41,680 bases of DNA from NCBI GenBank assembly GCA_030645995.1, contig JAUSMU010000168.1:1-41680 (forward strand). The letters run 5' to 3'. The translations under genes and the position numbers were made by a program. This document shows positions 1-12,080 of the stretch, piece after piece; positions within the stretch are counted from its first letter, which is position 1, and every line of letters begins with the position of its first letter. The DNA comes from Gammaproteobacteria bacterium (GTDB lineage Bacteria; Pseudomonadota; Gammaproteobacteria; Pseudomonadales; Pseudohongiellaceae). The notes beneath the pieces were generated by a model. That model saw only the letters and a list, made by a program, of their open reading frames with translations, was not told where the DNA came from and ran no database searches.

Positions 1-209
1 GGCACCAGATCTATGCCACCGGGATGCCAAGGGTGGCAACGAAGAATTCTTCCGGCCCCCAAGCGAACTCCTCTTGCGAAACCATGTTTCTGGATCGCTT
101 CTTGAGTGTAGTGCGAGCAGGAGGGATAGAAGCGACATTGATTGCCAATGAGATAGCTCAGAGTGTGCTGATAAAGGGTGATCAGCTTGATGGCAAAATT
201 ATCCAGCAT
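1..209 (-). CDS. yidD: Membrane protein insertion efficiency factor YidD (3' end truncated by window edge)
   Basis: Reverse-strand translation MLDNFAIKLITLYQHTLSYLIGNQCRFYPSCSHYTQEAIQKHGFARGVRLGAGRILRCHPWHPGGIDLV has the YidD CRFxPSCSxY and RxxRCHPWHPGGxD motifs; lies directly downstream of rnpA. Not in the ORF track because it is truncated. Confidence 0.95.
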   Translation of the reverse strand, partial: MLDNFAIKLITLYQHTLSYLIGNQCRFYPSCSHYTQEAIQKHGFARGVRLGAGRILRCHPWHPGGIDLV

Positions 210-591
210 TCGCTTGGTCTCTTGTCACTGAGGAGCGGCGAGTTTTATTGATAAGCTCCTGCCACAGCCGTTCGATATTTTTGTGCACCAGCTCATTGCT
301 TAATGAGCCTAAGCCACTGCGCGCTAGGATAACGATGTCGAGCGCGGGGAGCAAACGCTGATTGTGTCGGAAAGACTCGCGAAAGATGCGTTTGACGCGA
401 TTGCGCTGAACGGCCTTAGTAATATTCTTCTTGGCGATAACAAGTCCGAGACGCGGACGTGCCACAGTGCTGGTCACTGCCAATATCAGAATGTATTGGC
501 AGGAGACTTTATAGCGGGCGTTTTTGAATACAGGTTGGTAGTCTGCGGCACCCAGCAGACGCAGCTTCTTGCTAAAGCCAAAGTCAGACAC
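199..591 (-). CDS. rnpA: Ribonuclease P protein component
   Basis: 130 aa with RNase P protein motif (GLVIAKKNITKAVQRNRVKRIFRESFR); between rpmH and yidD; GTG start. Confidence 0.96.
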   Translation of the reverse strand: MSDFGFSKKLRLLGAADYQPVFKNARYKVSCQYILILAVTSTVARPRLGLVIAKKNITKAVQRNRVKRIFRESFRHNQRLLPALDIVILARSGLGSLSNELVHKNIERLWQELINKTRRSSVTRDQANAG

Positions 592-634
592 AGGTTCTAC
601 TTTCGTGAGTGCTGCAGACTAAAAGGAAAACCGA

Positions 635-769
635 TTACGCTGTAAGTTTGGCGCGACCACAGGCACGACGTCTTTTAATGACGAGGCGGCCACCGCGAGT
701 AGCCATACGTGCACGGAAGCCGTGTGTACGGGCGCGTTTCAATAAGCTGGGCTGAAAGGTTCTTTTCAT
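635..769 (-). CDS. rpmH: 50S ribosomal protein L34
   Basis: 44-aa reverse-strand [47 protein letters not shown], classic L34; below the ORF-track size cutoff. Confidence 0.97.
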   Translation of the reverse strand: MKRTFQPSLLKRARTHGFRARMATRGGRLVIKRRRACGRAKLTA

Positions 770-946
770 GATGAAGTCCAGGTTGATCTAGAGAATAAAT
801 TTAGCCGGTTCCAAACCGAGCGCGAATTCTAGTGGTTTCAAGCATCTATTGCAATTCAAACCTTGAGAAATGTGGTGTAAGGTCCCGCTTTATCAGGAAA
901 GCAAAAAAATACAGGGGGTTACAATTTATACGCTGTTAATAACAAG

Positions 947-955
947 TTATCCACA
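947..955 (+). promoter_or_regulatory. DnaA box (TTATCCACA)
   Basis: Perfect match to the consensus R1-type DnaA box. Confidence 0.8.
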
Positions 956-1086
956 GGGTTGCTTGCTAGGGATGCCTATCTTCTTGCGTCGTAAACCTAT
1001 GCCTTTGGAGCGCATTAATGTTAGTAACATTATGATATATAGTTAGTTATTTATCATTCGGCGCTATTCGTATGTGTTGCTGCGGG

Positions 1087-1095
1087 TGTGGATAA
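1087..1095 (-). promoter_or_regulatory. DnaA box (TGTGGATAA, reverse orientation)
   Basis: Perfect reverse complement of TTATCCACA, upstream of dnaA. Confidence 0.8.
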
Positions 1096-1164
1096 CTATG
1101 TTCAGTCAGGCTAGAATCGATGCTCCTGTTAATTCCAGACGAAAATGGAAAGGTAATAAGAAGA

Positions 1165-2640
1165 GTGAATTCGGTAAATTGGCAAAGTTGTGTGAGTTGT
1201 TTGAAAAATGAGCTGCCTTCTCAGCAATTCAATACATGGATTAGACCCCTGCATGCAGAAAGTTCGGCAAACGAGCTCAGGCTTTATGCCCCAAATCGAT
1301 TTGTCCTGGACTGGGTTAAGGACAAATTTCTTAGTCGGATCATGGAGCTCCTAAGAGAGCATTCGCGTGGAACAACGGTTGATGTGGTTTTTGAGATTGG
1401 CGGCCAACGTCAGGCGCTCCAATCTCCGGATTCCTCCAGTTCATTACAGCCAAGGCCGTCTGCAGAAATTCCGAGAAATCCCGGCGAACGCAATATCGCA
1501 GATTCGCTCCCCGTCATTCGTACGCCCGTGATTGAGCAGGCCGCTAAACCGCTTACAGGTAGCTTGATCAGACGCACCTCCAGGAATATGGAGGTCATTA
1601 TCGATGGTAAACTGAGCCACAAGGGCAGCCTGAATCCAGAGAATACCTTCGATAATTTTATTGAAGGGAAGTCGAACCAATTGGCTCGGGCGGCGGCACT
1701 GCAGGTAGCGGAGAACCCGGGAGGCGCGTATAACCCTCTATTTATATATGGTGGCGTAGGCTTGGGTAAAACCCATCTTATGCACGCTATCGGCAATTAC
1801 CTGGTGGCAAGAAAGCCCGATGCTAAAGTTGTCTATCTGCACTCTGAAACTTTTGTGGCTACCATGGTGACGGCGCTTCAGTTGAATGCCATCAATGAGT
1901 TCAAGCGCTACTACAGGTCCGTGGATGCGCTGTTGATCGATGATATACAATTCTTCGCGGGCAAAGAGCGGTCTCAAGAAGAGTTCTTTCATACATTTAA
2001 TGCACTACTGGAAGGCGGCCAGCAGATAATTCTGACGAGCGACAAATATCACAAAGAAATCAACGGGTTAGAAGAGAGATTAAAGTCTCGTTTTGGTTGG
2101 GGTTTGTCCGTTGCGGTAGAACCTCCAGAGCTTGAGACACGCGCAGCGATTCTGATCAACAAGGCGGAACAAAGTAACGTGGAGTTGCCGAGTGACGCAG
2201 CCATGTTCATTGCGCAGCGTCTTCGCTCACACGTTCGAGAGCTGGAAGGCGCTCTGAAGAAAGTGATAGTTCATGCGAATTTTGTCGGCAGACCCATTGA
2301 TCTCGAGTTGGTGAAAGAGGCATTGAAAGATCTCTTTGCGCTTCATGACAAACTGGTCACTATAGATAACATTCAGCGATCTGTGGCTGAGTACTATAAG
2401 ATCAAGATGTCCGATATGTTGTCGAAGCGGAGGAATCGTTCTGTTGCTCGTCCCAGACAGGTCGCGATGTGTTTGTCCAAGGAGCTGACTAACCACAGTC
2501 TTCCTGAAATCGGAGATGCTTTTGGTGGGAGGGATCACACCACCGTATTGCATGCGTGCAAGCAGGTGAAGAATTTGCGCGGTTCGTCATCCGATATTGC
2601 CGAGGATTACAACAATCTGTTGCGCGCTTTGGCGACTTGA
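1165..2640 (+). CDS. dnaA: Chromosomal replication initiator DnaA
   Basis: Walker [10 protein letters not shown], Walker [15 protein letters not shown]-terminal DNA-binding [17 protein letters not shown] is open from 1120, but homologous N-terminus ([28 protein letters not shown]) suggests GTG start at 1165. Confidence 0.97.
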   Translation: MNSVNWQSCVSCLKNELPSQQFNTWIRPLHAESSANELRLYAPNRFVLDWVKDKFLSRIMELLREHSRGTTVDVVFEIGGQRQALQSPDSSSSLQPRPSAEIPRNPGERNIADSLPVIRTPVIEQAAKPLTGSLIRRTSRNMEVIIDGKLSHKGSLNPENTFDNFIEGKSNQLARAAALQVAENPGGAYNPLFIYGGVGLGKTHLMHAIGNYLVARKPDAKVVYLHSETFVATMVTALQLNAINEFKRYYRSVDALLIDDIQFFAGKERSQEEFFHTFNALLEGGQQIILTSDKYHKEINGLEERLKSRFGWGLSVAVEPPELETRAAILINKAEQSNVELPSDAAMFIAQRLRSHVRELEGALKKVIVHANFVGRPIDLELVKEALKDLFALHDKLVTIDNIQRSVAEYYKIKMSDMLSKRRNRSVARPRQVAMCLSKELTNHSLPEIGDAFGGRDHTTVLHACKQVKNLRGSSSDIAEDYNNLLRALAT

Positions 2641-2724
2641 ACAGCAACTGGGCGCGCGATATCTCGCCGCTTGGTCCGGCGGGCTAATTTCTAAACAACG
2701 ATAAATACAACTAGTGAGATAGTT

Positions 2725-3834
2725 ATGCATTTTGTGATTTCCAGGGAAGCCATACTAAAACCTCTGCAGCTTGTGACGGGTGTTGTGGAAAGAAGACAGA
2801 CATTGCCAGTGTTGTCGAATGTCCTGCTATCCCTGGACTCAAATTCGATGTTGTCGATTACGGGGACGGACCTGGAAGTCGAACTGATAGGGCGTGTCAG
2901 CGTCGATGGACCCAATAGACCGGGAGAGATAACCGTTCCTGCTCGCAAGCTTGTGGATATCTGCAAGTCTCTTGCAGAGGATGCCAAGCTGGAGTTTACG
3001 GTTGATGAGTCAAAGATGGTCATTAAGTCAGGCCGAAGCCGTTTCAGCCTGGCCACGCTTGCTGCAAGCGACTTCCCGAATACAGAGGAAGAACCGGGCA
3101 CAATTGAACTGTCCTTGGCCCAGAAAGACCTCAAAGCGTTGCTGGATGGCACTTCGTTCGCCATGGCTCAGCAAGATGTCCGTTATTATCTGAACGGGAT
3201 GCTTTTTGAGTTGGCGAGCAGTTATCTGCGAGTGGTGGCCACTGACGGCCACCGTTTGGCAATGCAGACTTTACATATGCAGAATGCAGTGGATGCGCCA
3301 ATACAGCTGATATTGCCCCGCAAGGGGGTTGTAGAGCTGGGCAGGCTGTTGAGCCTGGATCAGGAAAGTATCTCGATGGTGTTTGGCCGCAATCATGTGC
3401 GTGCGCGGACTAAGGATTTTACATTCACCTCGAAGCTTGTTGATGGCAAATTCCCGGATTACAACCGCGTGCTGCCCAAGGGCGGTGACAAAATTGTGGT
3501 TGGCGATAGAAATGAACTCAGGCAAGCATTCACCCGTACATCTATCCTGTCGAATGAGAAATACCGCGGAGTCCGAATCCTGCTGACAGATAACGAAGTC
3601 AGAATTCTGGCAAACAACCCTGATCAGGAAGAGGCCGAGGAGTCGGTGTCTGTTGATTACAAGGGAGAGGCGCTGGAGGTTGGATTCAACGTCAGTTACC
3701 TCGTTGATGTGTTGTCCGTGTTGGGCTCAGAAAGGGTCAAGATCAGTCTCTTGGACTCCAATAGCAGCGCTCTGCTGGAGGCTGCAGATGGCACCGGGGA
3801 TGCGCTGTATGTCGTTATGCCTATGCGCCTTTAA
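2725..3834 (+). CDS. dnaN: DNA polymerase III beta sliding clamp
   Basis: 369 aa beta-clamp, C-terminal YVVMPMRL, between dnaA and recF. Confidence 0.97.
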   Translation: MHFVISREAILKPLQLVTGVVERRQTLPVLSNVLLSLDSNSMLSITGTDLEVELIGRVSVDGPNRPGEITVPARKLVDICKSLAEDAKLEFTVDESKMVIKSGRSRFSLATLAASDFPNTEEEPGTIELSLAQKDLKALLDGTSFAMAQQDVRYYLNGMLFELASSYLRVVATDGHRLAMQTLHMQNAVDAPIQLILPRKGVVELGRLLSLDQESISMVFGRNHVRARTKDFTFTSKLVDGKFPDYNRVLPKGGDKIVVGDRNELRQAFTRTSILSNEKYRGVRILLTDNEVRILANNPDQEEAEESVSVDYKGEALEVGFNVSYLVDVLSVLGSERVKISLLDSNSSALLEAADGTGDALYVVMPMRL

Positions 3835-3891
3835 ATCAAGATATCTGATCCCCTACCCTCCTTGCCACAGTCTCTGAAATACTGAAGGGAT

Positions 3892-4974
3892 ATGTCTGTA
3901 ATCTCTCGCCTGGACGTACTTAATGTTCGAAATCTTTCGAACGTTAAGCTCTTGCCAGCTCAAAAGCTGAACCTTATTTTTGGCGACAATGGCAGCGGCA
4001 AAACCAGCCTGCTGGAGGCGATTCATTTGCTTGGTTTGGGGCGTTCATTCCGGAGCCAGAAACTGGATTCGATTATTCAGAATGAAAAGGAGGAATGTGT
4101 TGTTTTTTGTGAGTTGGCTGAGGGCGCGTCAATTGGATTGAGTAAATCAAGGAGGCAAGGCCATCAGCTGAAGCTCATGGGAGAGAAACAGCGGAATTGG
4201 GCGGATGCAGCAAGACACCTTCCTGTTCAAATTCTCAACTCTGAAAGCTTCCTGTTGTTGGAGGGAAGCTCTAAGGTTAGAAGGAGGTATTTGGACTGGG
4301 GTGTGTTCCACGTGGAACAAGATTTTGTCGGGGCTTGGAGGAAGGCTGCGAAGTGCTTGGCCCATAGAAATCTGCTATTGAAGCAGCGAAGCCCGGACAG
4401 GGATCAGCTTGCCGCTTGGGATATTGAACTGTGCAGGCTTTCTGAGTTAATCGATAGTTCGCGCAGCGAATACTTTGCTCTGCTCTGCCCTGCCCTGTTG
4501 GAAACTGTAGCAAAGTTGATCGATCTTCCCGATTTGAATCTTCAGTACTGCAGGGGTTGGGACAATACTGCGGATCTCGCGAGCGTACTAAAAGCCGGGC
4601 TTGTTAAGGATTTGAAGTATGGAGCAACGCAGCATGGTCCGCACCGGGCGGATCTTGTTGTGAAGATTGGTCGTAGTGATGCGGTCGAGATTCTATCGCG
4701 CGGGCAGCAAAAGCTTTTGGTCAGTGCCATGAAGGTTGCACAAGGCTACCTTCTGTCCCAGCTGATCGGGGTGAAGAGCGTCTATTTGCTTGATGATCTT
4801 CCATCTGAATTGGACGCATCAAATCGAAGACGAGTTTGCGCTCTCTTGGACGAGTTGGATTGCCAGGTTTTTATGACTTGCGTCGACCCTGAGGACCTCG
4901 AGAAATCATGGCCGGCGGGATTAATGCCAAGAAAGTTCCACGTGGAACATGGTAAAATAGCGCAGAGATACTAG
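3892..4974 (+). CDS. recF: DNA replication and repair protein RecF
   Basis: Walker A GDNGSGKTSLLEAI, SRGQQKLL signature, LLDDLPSELD Walker B region. Confidence 0.96.
   Translation: MSVISRLDVLNVRNLSNVKLLPAQKLNLIFGDNGSGKTSLLEAIHLLGLGRSFRSQKLDSIIQNEKEECVVFCELAEGASIGLSKSRRQGHQLKLMGEKQRNWADAARHLPVQILNSESFLLLEGSSKVRRRYLDWGVFHVEQDFVGAWRKAAKCLAHRNLLLKQRSPDRDQLAAWDIELCRLSELIDSSRSEYFALLCPALLETVAKLIDLPDLNLQYCRGWDNTADLASVLKAGLVKDLKYGATQHGPHRADLVVKIGRSDAVEILSRGQQKLLVSAMKVAQGYLLSQLIGVKSVYLLDDLPSELDASNRRRVCALLDELDCQVFMTCVDPEDLEKSWPAGLMPRKFHVEHGKIAQRY
4304..4319. promoter_or_regulatory. parS-like ParB binding site TGTTCCACGTGGAACA
   Basis: Perfect 16-bp palindrome matching the chromosomal parS type (Pseudomonas form GTTCCACGTGGAAC), about 3.3 kb from oriC. 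Confidence 0.85.
4934..4949. promoter_or_regulatory. parS-like ParB binding site AGTTCCACGTGGAACA
   Basis: Same 14-bp core GTTCCACGTGGAAC; one outer base differs from perfect symmetry; near the 3' end of recF. Confidence 0.8.
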
Positions 4975-5090
4975 GGGATTGCCTCGCTGTAAGGCCCAGG
5001 CAATTAAACCCTCGGTAATAGATCGCGTCCATCTCAAGGGCGCAGTGAAGTAGCACACTTAAAGAATTCAGTGAGTAGGAGATAGCATAG

Positions 5091-7514
<2,424 letters not shown>

Positions 7515-7531
7515 CAATGTGTTACGGGCTT

Positions 7532-8284
7532 TTAAGGCGGCGAGACTGAAACAAGGCTGTTACCGAGAATGATAGCTTTGTTCTCCTCCACCCAGGCAGA
7601 AAACGCGTCGGTGATTTCTGTGGAAGTCTTGCCTGCAACTTGGAGTGGCTCGCCAATTTTTACCTTGATGACCCCGGGTTGCTTGATGATCGTGTGTGCG
7701 GGCCAGCAAACGCCTGCATTATGAATGACGGGCAGAACAGGAAAGTTTGCTGTAACTGCCAGCTTGGCCCCTCCACGTGAAAACTCCTTGATCGTACCCG
7801 CAGGGCTGCGGGTGCCTTCGGGAAAGATCACTACAGATAAGCCCTCTTCCAGACGCGCCCTACCCTGAATCAACAGCGATCTGCCCGCTTCGCGAGGCTT
7901 GCTCCTGTCGATTGCGATCGGCTTCTGAAGACTCATGGCCCAACCCCAGAACGGGATCTTCAACAACTCCTTTTTCAGGATCGGACATACGGGTGACATG
8001 GCGTAGTACAGGAAGATGGTTTCCCAGGCGCTTTGATGGGTGCTCAGTACTACTACAGGGTGAGCCGGGATATTCTCCATTCCCTGAATCTCATATCTGA
8101 TTCCGCATGTGACGCGTAACCAGAACAAAACCAACTGACACCATGTGGAATATAGAGTGAATCGTTTTCTCCATGGGAGAAGGAAGAAAACCGTCATGCT
8201 GAGCAGTGACGTCAAAATGGTGGCGATAAAATAGCCGGCATAAAAGATCAGAGAGCGGACGAGTAACAGATTGTTCTTCAGCAT
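7532..8284 (-). CDS. plsC: 1-acyl-sn-glycerol-3-phosphate acyltransferase (PlsC family)
   Basis: Acyltransferase motifs STHQSAWE and FPEGTRS; adjacent to gmhB-glyS as in pseudomonads. Confidence 0.9.
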   Translation of the reverse strand: MLKNNLLLVRSLIFYAGYFIATILTSLLSMTVFFLLPWRKRFTLYSTWCQLVLFWLRVTCGIRYEIQGMENIPAHPVVVLSTHQSAWETIFLYYAMSPVCPILKKELLKIPFWGWAMSLQKPIAIDRSKPREAGRSLLIQGRARLEEGLSVVIFPEGTRSPAGTIKEFSRGGAKLAVTANFPVLPVIHNAGVCWPAHTIIKQPGVIKVKIGEPLQVAGKTSTEITDAFSAWVEENKAIILGNSLVSVSPP

Positions 8285-8354
8285 GGAGGGTATACGTCAA
8301 AGGGTGAGGGGATGGCCGTGGCGACGCGCAAACCGTCCTGGATGATTCGACGAC

Positions 8355-8909
8355 TCAAGACGGCGTCTCATTCTGCAAGAGGGAATCTGCGAAATCCTTC
8401 AGCGAATCAAAGACCTCGACACCTGCCAGTTCGGTGCTGTTGATTTCGGCCAATGTTGCAACACCTTTGCCGGTTTTTACCAGTACAGGATGGCAGCCAG
8501 CGAGCTTGGCTACCAGTATGTCCTTCGCTGTATCTCCAACGAACGGGGTGCCTTCTACGGAAGTTCCAAATTCAGTTTCTATCTGTTTGATCAGTCCCAA
8601 GCCCGGTTTGCGGCACTCGCAGCCGTCATCCGGCCCGTGTGGACAAAAGAACACGCCGCTGATCTGCCCACCTGCATCCTCGACAAGTGCGCTCATTTTC
8701 TGGTGCATGGCGGCGAGTTCGTACTCATCGAAATATTTGCGAGCAATGCCGGACTGGTTGGTCGCCACAACAACGGTGTATCCGGCTGAACTCAGCGCTG
8801 CAATTGCTTCGACGCTGCCGGGAATTGGAATCCACTCTTCCACAGATTTAATGTAATCGTCCGAATCCTCATTAATGACGCCGTCTCTGTCGAGGATGAC
8901 CAGTTTCAT
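8355..8909 (-). CDS. gmhB: D-glycero-beta-D-manno-heptose-1,7-bisphosphate 7-phosphatase
   Basis: HAD motif DRDGVIN, zinc-binding CPHGPDDGCECRKPGLG, VGDTAKDI. Confidence 0.92.
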   Translation of the reverse strand: MKLVILDRDGVINEDSDDYIKSVEEWIPIPGSVEAIAALSSAGYTVVVATNQSGIARKYFDEYELAAMHQKMSALVEDAGGQISGVFFCPHGPDDGCECRKPGLGLIKQIETEFGTSVEGTPFVGDTAKDILVAKLAGCHPVLVKTGKGVATLAEINSTELAGVEVFDSLKDFADSLLQNETPS

Positions 8910-8937
8910 TCTTCAGCACTCCGGAATAATGATTCTT

Positions 8938-11013
8938 TCAACTGCTTTGAAGATAGGAAATGTCGGCAACTTCCAGAAAAAGTTCGCGAAGTGCGCGCAA
9001 CAGGGCAATCCGGTTATTTCGAATTAGAGGATCTTCATCCATTACCAATACACTGTCAAAGAAGCCGTCGATCGCATTCTTGCACTCCGCCAGACTTTCA
9101 AGGCCGCGGGTATATTCGCGGGCCTTGAACAAAGGGGTCACATGAGCCTTCTGCTCTTCCAACACGGCAGCCAAGTGGCGCTCAGCATCCTCCTTGAATA
9201 AAGTGGGGTCGACCGGCATGTGTTCCCCAGACTGCACTTCCTTTTGCAGGATATTCGAGACGCGCTTGTTGGCGGACGCCAGTGATTGTGCTTCTGGCAG
9301 GCGGCTGAAATGATGCACAGCGCGTACTCTCAAATTGAAGTCCAGCGGATTGGTTGGCCGCAGGACGAAAACAGATTGGAATACTTCTGAGCTGACGCCC
9401 TCTGCCTGATACCACGCCTTGAATCGGTCCAGGAGAAATTCGAAAACCTGGTTATCGAGCCCGGGCTTAAGAGCAAGGTTGCTGTAGTTGCCGCAGGCAA
9501 AACGAATACTCTTGAGGATATCAAGATCCAGCTCCTTTTCTACGATGATGCGCAGAATACCGAGTGCGGCACGGCGCAGGGCGAAGGGATCCTTGGAGCC
9601 TGTTGGCGGTTGTCCAATCGCGAACAGGCCTACGATAGTGTCGAGTTTGTCCGCTATTGCGAGCACGCTGCCGGTGAGCGTAGTTGGCAACTGATCGCCC
9701 GAAAAACGCGGCATGTACTGCTCGTTAAGCGCACTGGCGACCTCGCTGGGCTCGTTGTCATTCAATGCGTAGTAATAGCCGACAATGCCTTGCAGTTCTG
9801 CGAATTCCGACACCATGTTGGTAACCAGATCGCATTTGGACAGCAGTGCGGCGCGTTCACACCATGCCTGGTTGGCAGAAAGCTCGCCGGCGATGAAGCC
9901 GGACAACGCCGAAACCCGCGCAGATTTTTCAAATACTGTGCCCAGCTCCTGCTGGAAAACGATGGTCTTGAGTTGCTCCTGTCGCGAGGCCAACGATTGC
10001 TTGCGGTCTGTGTCGAAGAAGAATCGAGCATCGGCGAGTCGGGGACGAATTACCCTCTCGTTACCAGCAATGACTTGGGCCGGGTCAAGACTTTCAATAT
10101 TGCTGACGGTTATGAAGTTCGGCAGCAGATTTCCCTGCTTGTCCAACAGGTAGAAGCACTTCTGGTGCGACTTCATGGATGAGATCAGCGCTTCGCGCGG
10201 CACCGAGAGGAAGTGTTCGTCAAACTTGCCGGTGAGTGCAACAGGCCACTCCACTAGGCTGGTGACCTCTTCCAGCAAGTCTTCCTCGATCACGACGCGC
10301 GCCCCGAGCCTCTCACCTTCGGCATTGACCAGTTTGCGGATAATATTCTTGCGCTTCTCGTAGTTTGCAACGACTTTGGCGTCAGTCAGCTTTGTTTCGT
10401 ATTCGTCGGCAGACCCGATAGTAACTGGCTGATTGTGCTGAAAACGATGTCCGCGAGACTGATTGCTGGAATTGATCCCCAGGATAGACGCCGGAATCAC
10501 GTCTGCGCCGAATATCATCACCACCCAGTGTACGGGGCGAACAAATTCAACTCGACTGCTACCCCAGCGCATTTTCTTGGGGATCGGCAACGCTGACAGC
10601 GAACGAGACACAATGTCGGCAAGCAGGTTGCGGGTTTCACCGCCTTTGGTAACAGAGCGGAAGACGAGCTTGACGACACCGTCTTTCTCGACGCTTTCCA
10701 GGCTTTCCAGTGCGGCACCACAGGATCGTGCGAAACCAGAGGCTGCAGGGGTTGGCTTGCCATCCTTGTCGTAGGCGGCAGAGACTGCAGGGCCGAATCT
10801 TTCCATCGCCTTGTCAGCCTGATGCTCCTGCAGACCTTTGACAATCACCGCCAAACGCCGCGGCGTTGCAAAGGGTGTAATCGCATCGAAGTGGAGATCG
10901 GCAGATTCAAGAGCGGAGCGGATACCCGAAAGGAAAGACTCCGAGAGCGTTCTCAGAGCTTTGGGTGGAAGCTCTCCTGTGCCTATTTCAACCAAAAAAT
11001 CTTTTGTTGCCAT
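8938..11013 (-). CDS. glyS: Glycine--tRNA ligase beta subunit
   Basis: 691 aa; N-terminal FLVEIGTGELPPKAL, internal KDPFALRRAALGILRI. Confidence 0.97.
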   Translation of the reverse strand: MATKDFLVEIGTGELPPKALRTLSESFLSGIRSALESADLHFDAITPFATPRRLAVIVKGLQEHQADKAMERFGPAVSAAYDKDGKPTPAASGFARSCGAALESLESVEKDGVVKLVFRSVTKGGETRNLLADIVSRSLSALPIPKKMRWGSSRVEFVRPVHWVVMIFGADVIPASILGINSSNQSRGHRFQHNQPVTIGSADEYETKLTDAKVVANYEKRKNIIRKLVNAEGERLGARVVIEEDLLEEVTSLVEWPVALTGKFDEHFLSVPREALISSMKSHQKCFYLLDKQGNLLPNFITVSNIESLDPAQVIAGNERVIRPRLADARFFFDTDRKQSLASRQEQLKTIVFQQELGTVFEKSARVSALSGFIAGELSANQAWCERAALLSKCDLVTNMVSEFAELQGIVGYYYALNDNEPSEVASALNEQYMPRFSGDQLPTTLTGSVLAIADKLDTIVGLFAIGQPPTGSKDPFALRRAALGILRIIVEKELDLDILKSIRFACGNYSNLALKPGLDNQVFEFLLDRFKAWYQAEGVSSEVFQSVFVLRPTNPLDFNLRVRAVHHFSRLPEAQSLASANKRVSNILQKEVQSGEHMPVDPTLFKEDAERHLAAVLEEQKAHVTPLFKAREYTRGLESLAECKNAIDGFFDSVLVMDEDPLIRNNRIALLRALRELFLEVADISYLQSS

Positions 11014-11033
11014 GGTGTCCTGCGGTCAGATTG

Positions 11034-11972
11034 TTATTTATCCAGATATTGTCGGCGCAGATCCTCGGGTGCCAACGGGAAGCCCAGAGCCTTGCGACTT
11101 TCGTAGTAGGCCTCGGCAACCAAGCGCGACAAAGTCCGTACCCTGAGGATGTAGCGCTGGCGCTCGGTCACAGAGATCGCATGACGGGCATCCAGCAGAT
11201 TAAAGTAATGAGATGCTTTCAAAACTTGTTCGTAAGCTGGCAATGCCAGCCCCTTCTCGATCAGCAATTGGCACTGTTGCTCACAGTCATTGAAGTTTCG
11301 GAACAGGATGTCGACATTGGCATGTTCGAAATTGTAGGCGGACATTTCCACTTCGTTCTGGTGAAAAACATCACCGTAGGTTACGACGCCGTTTGGCCCT
11401 TTGGTCCAGACAATGTCGTAGATACTGTCCACGCCCTGCAGATACATCGCGATGCGCTCGATTCCGTAGGTAATCTCGCCGCTGACGGGATGACATTCCA
11501 GGCCGCCAACCTGCTGGAAGTAGGTAAACTGCGTCACTTCCATACCATTGAGCCAAACTTCCCAGCCGAGGCCCCATGCGCCAAGTGTAGGAGATTCCCA
11601 ATTATCTTCTACAAAACGGATATCGTGAATTCGCGTATCGATGCCGAGGCTTGCCAGCGACTCCAGGTACAGCTCCTGAATATCGGGTGGCGATGGCTTC
11701 AGGATGACCTGGAATTGATAGTAATGCTGCAGGCGATTGGGGTTTTCGCCATACCTGCCATCAGTTGGGCGTCGGCTTGGTTGTACGTAAGCGGTGTGCC
11801 AGCTCTCCGGGCCGATTGCTCGCAGGAAGGTGGCCGGATGAAAGGTCCCTGCCCCCACCTCCATATCGAGCGGCTGCATGAGGACACAACCCTTGTTTGC
11901 CCAGAATTGTTGAAGAGCAAGAATGAGACCCTGGAAGGTGCCAAGATCGGGCTGTGTGGCTAAGGCGGACAA
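11034..11972 (-). CDS. glyQ: Glycine--tRNA ligase alpha subunit
   Basis: 312 aa; [44 protein letters not shown] is diagnostic. Confidence 0.98.
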   Translation of the reverse strand: MSALATQPDLGTFQGLILALQQFWANKGCVLMQPLDMEVGAGTFHPATFLRAIGPESWHTAYVQPSRRPTDGRYGENPNRLQHYYQFQVILKPSPPDIQELYLESLASLGIDTRIHDIRFVEDNWESPTLGAWGLGWEVWLNGMEVTQFTYFQQVGGLECHPVSGEITYGIERIAMYLQGVDSIYDIVWTKGPNGVVTYGDVFHQNEVEMSAYNFEHANVDILFRNFNDCEQQCQLLIEKGLALPAYEQVLKASHYFNLLDARHAISVTERQRYILRVRTLSRLVAEAYYESRKALGFPLAPEDLRRQYLDK

Positions 11973-12080
11973 GAGGAACTCCCTTGGTCTGATTTTTAAG
12001 AGCTGGCAATTATCCTTGATTCGCCAGTCAATATCTATACTGGAGCCGCCCGTCGGGCTTGGAGGCTGGAGTTTTGCCGC

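Larger units (their letters stand above)
770..1164. other. Putative oriC / dnaA promoter region
   Basis: About 395-bp spacer between rpmH and dnaA with two perfect DnaA boxes (TTATCCACA 947-955; TGTGGATAA 1087-1095) flanking an AT-rich stretch (about 1013-1060). Confidence 0.7.

Noticed and set aside
24-251. 75-aa plus-strand ORF at window start
   Set aside because: Antisense to the truncated yidD and the rnpA 3' end.
2665-2681. CGCCG-N7-CGGCG mini-hairpin between dnaA and dnaN
   Set aside because: Five-bp arms and no U-tract; too weak to call a terminator or attenuator.
10965-11963. 332-aa plus-strand ORF antisense to glyQ
   Set aside because: Opposite an unmistakable glyQ; no domain or plausible RBS context.
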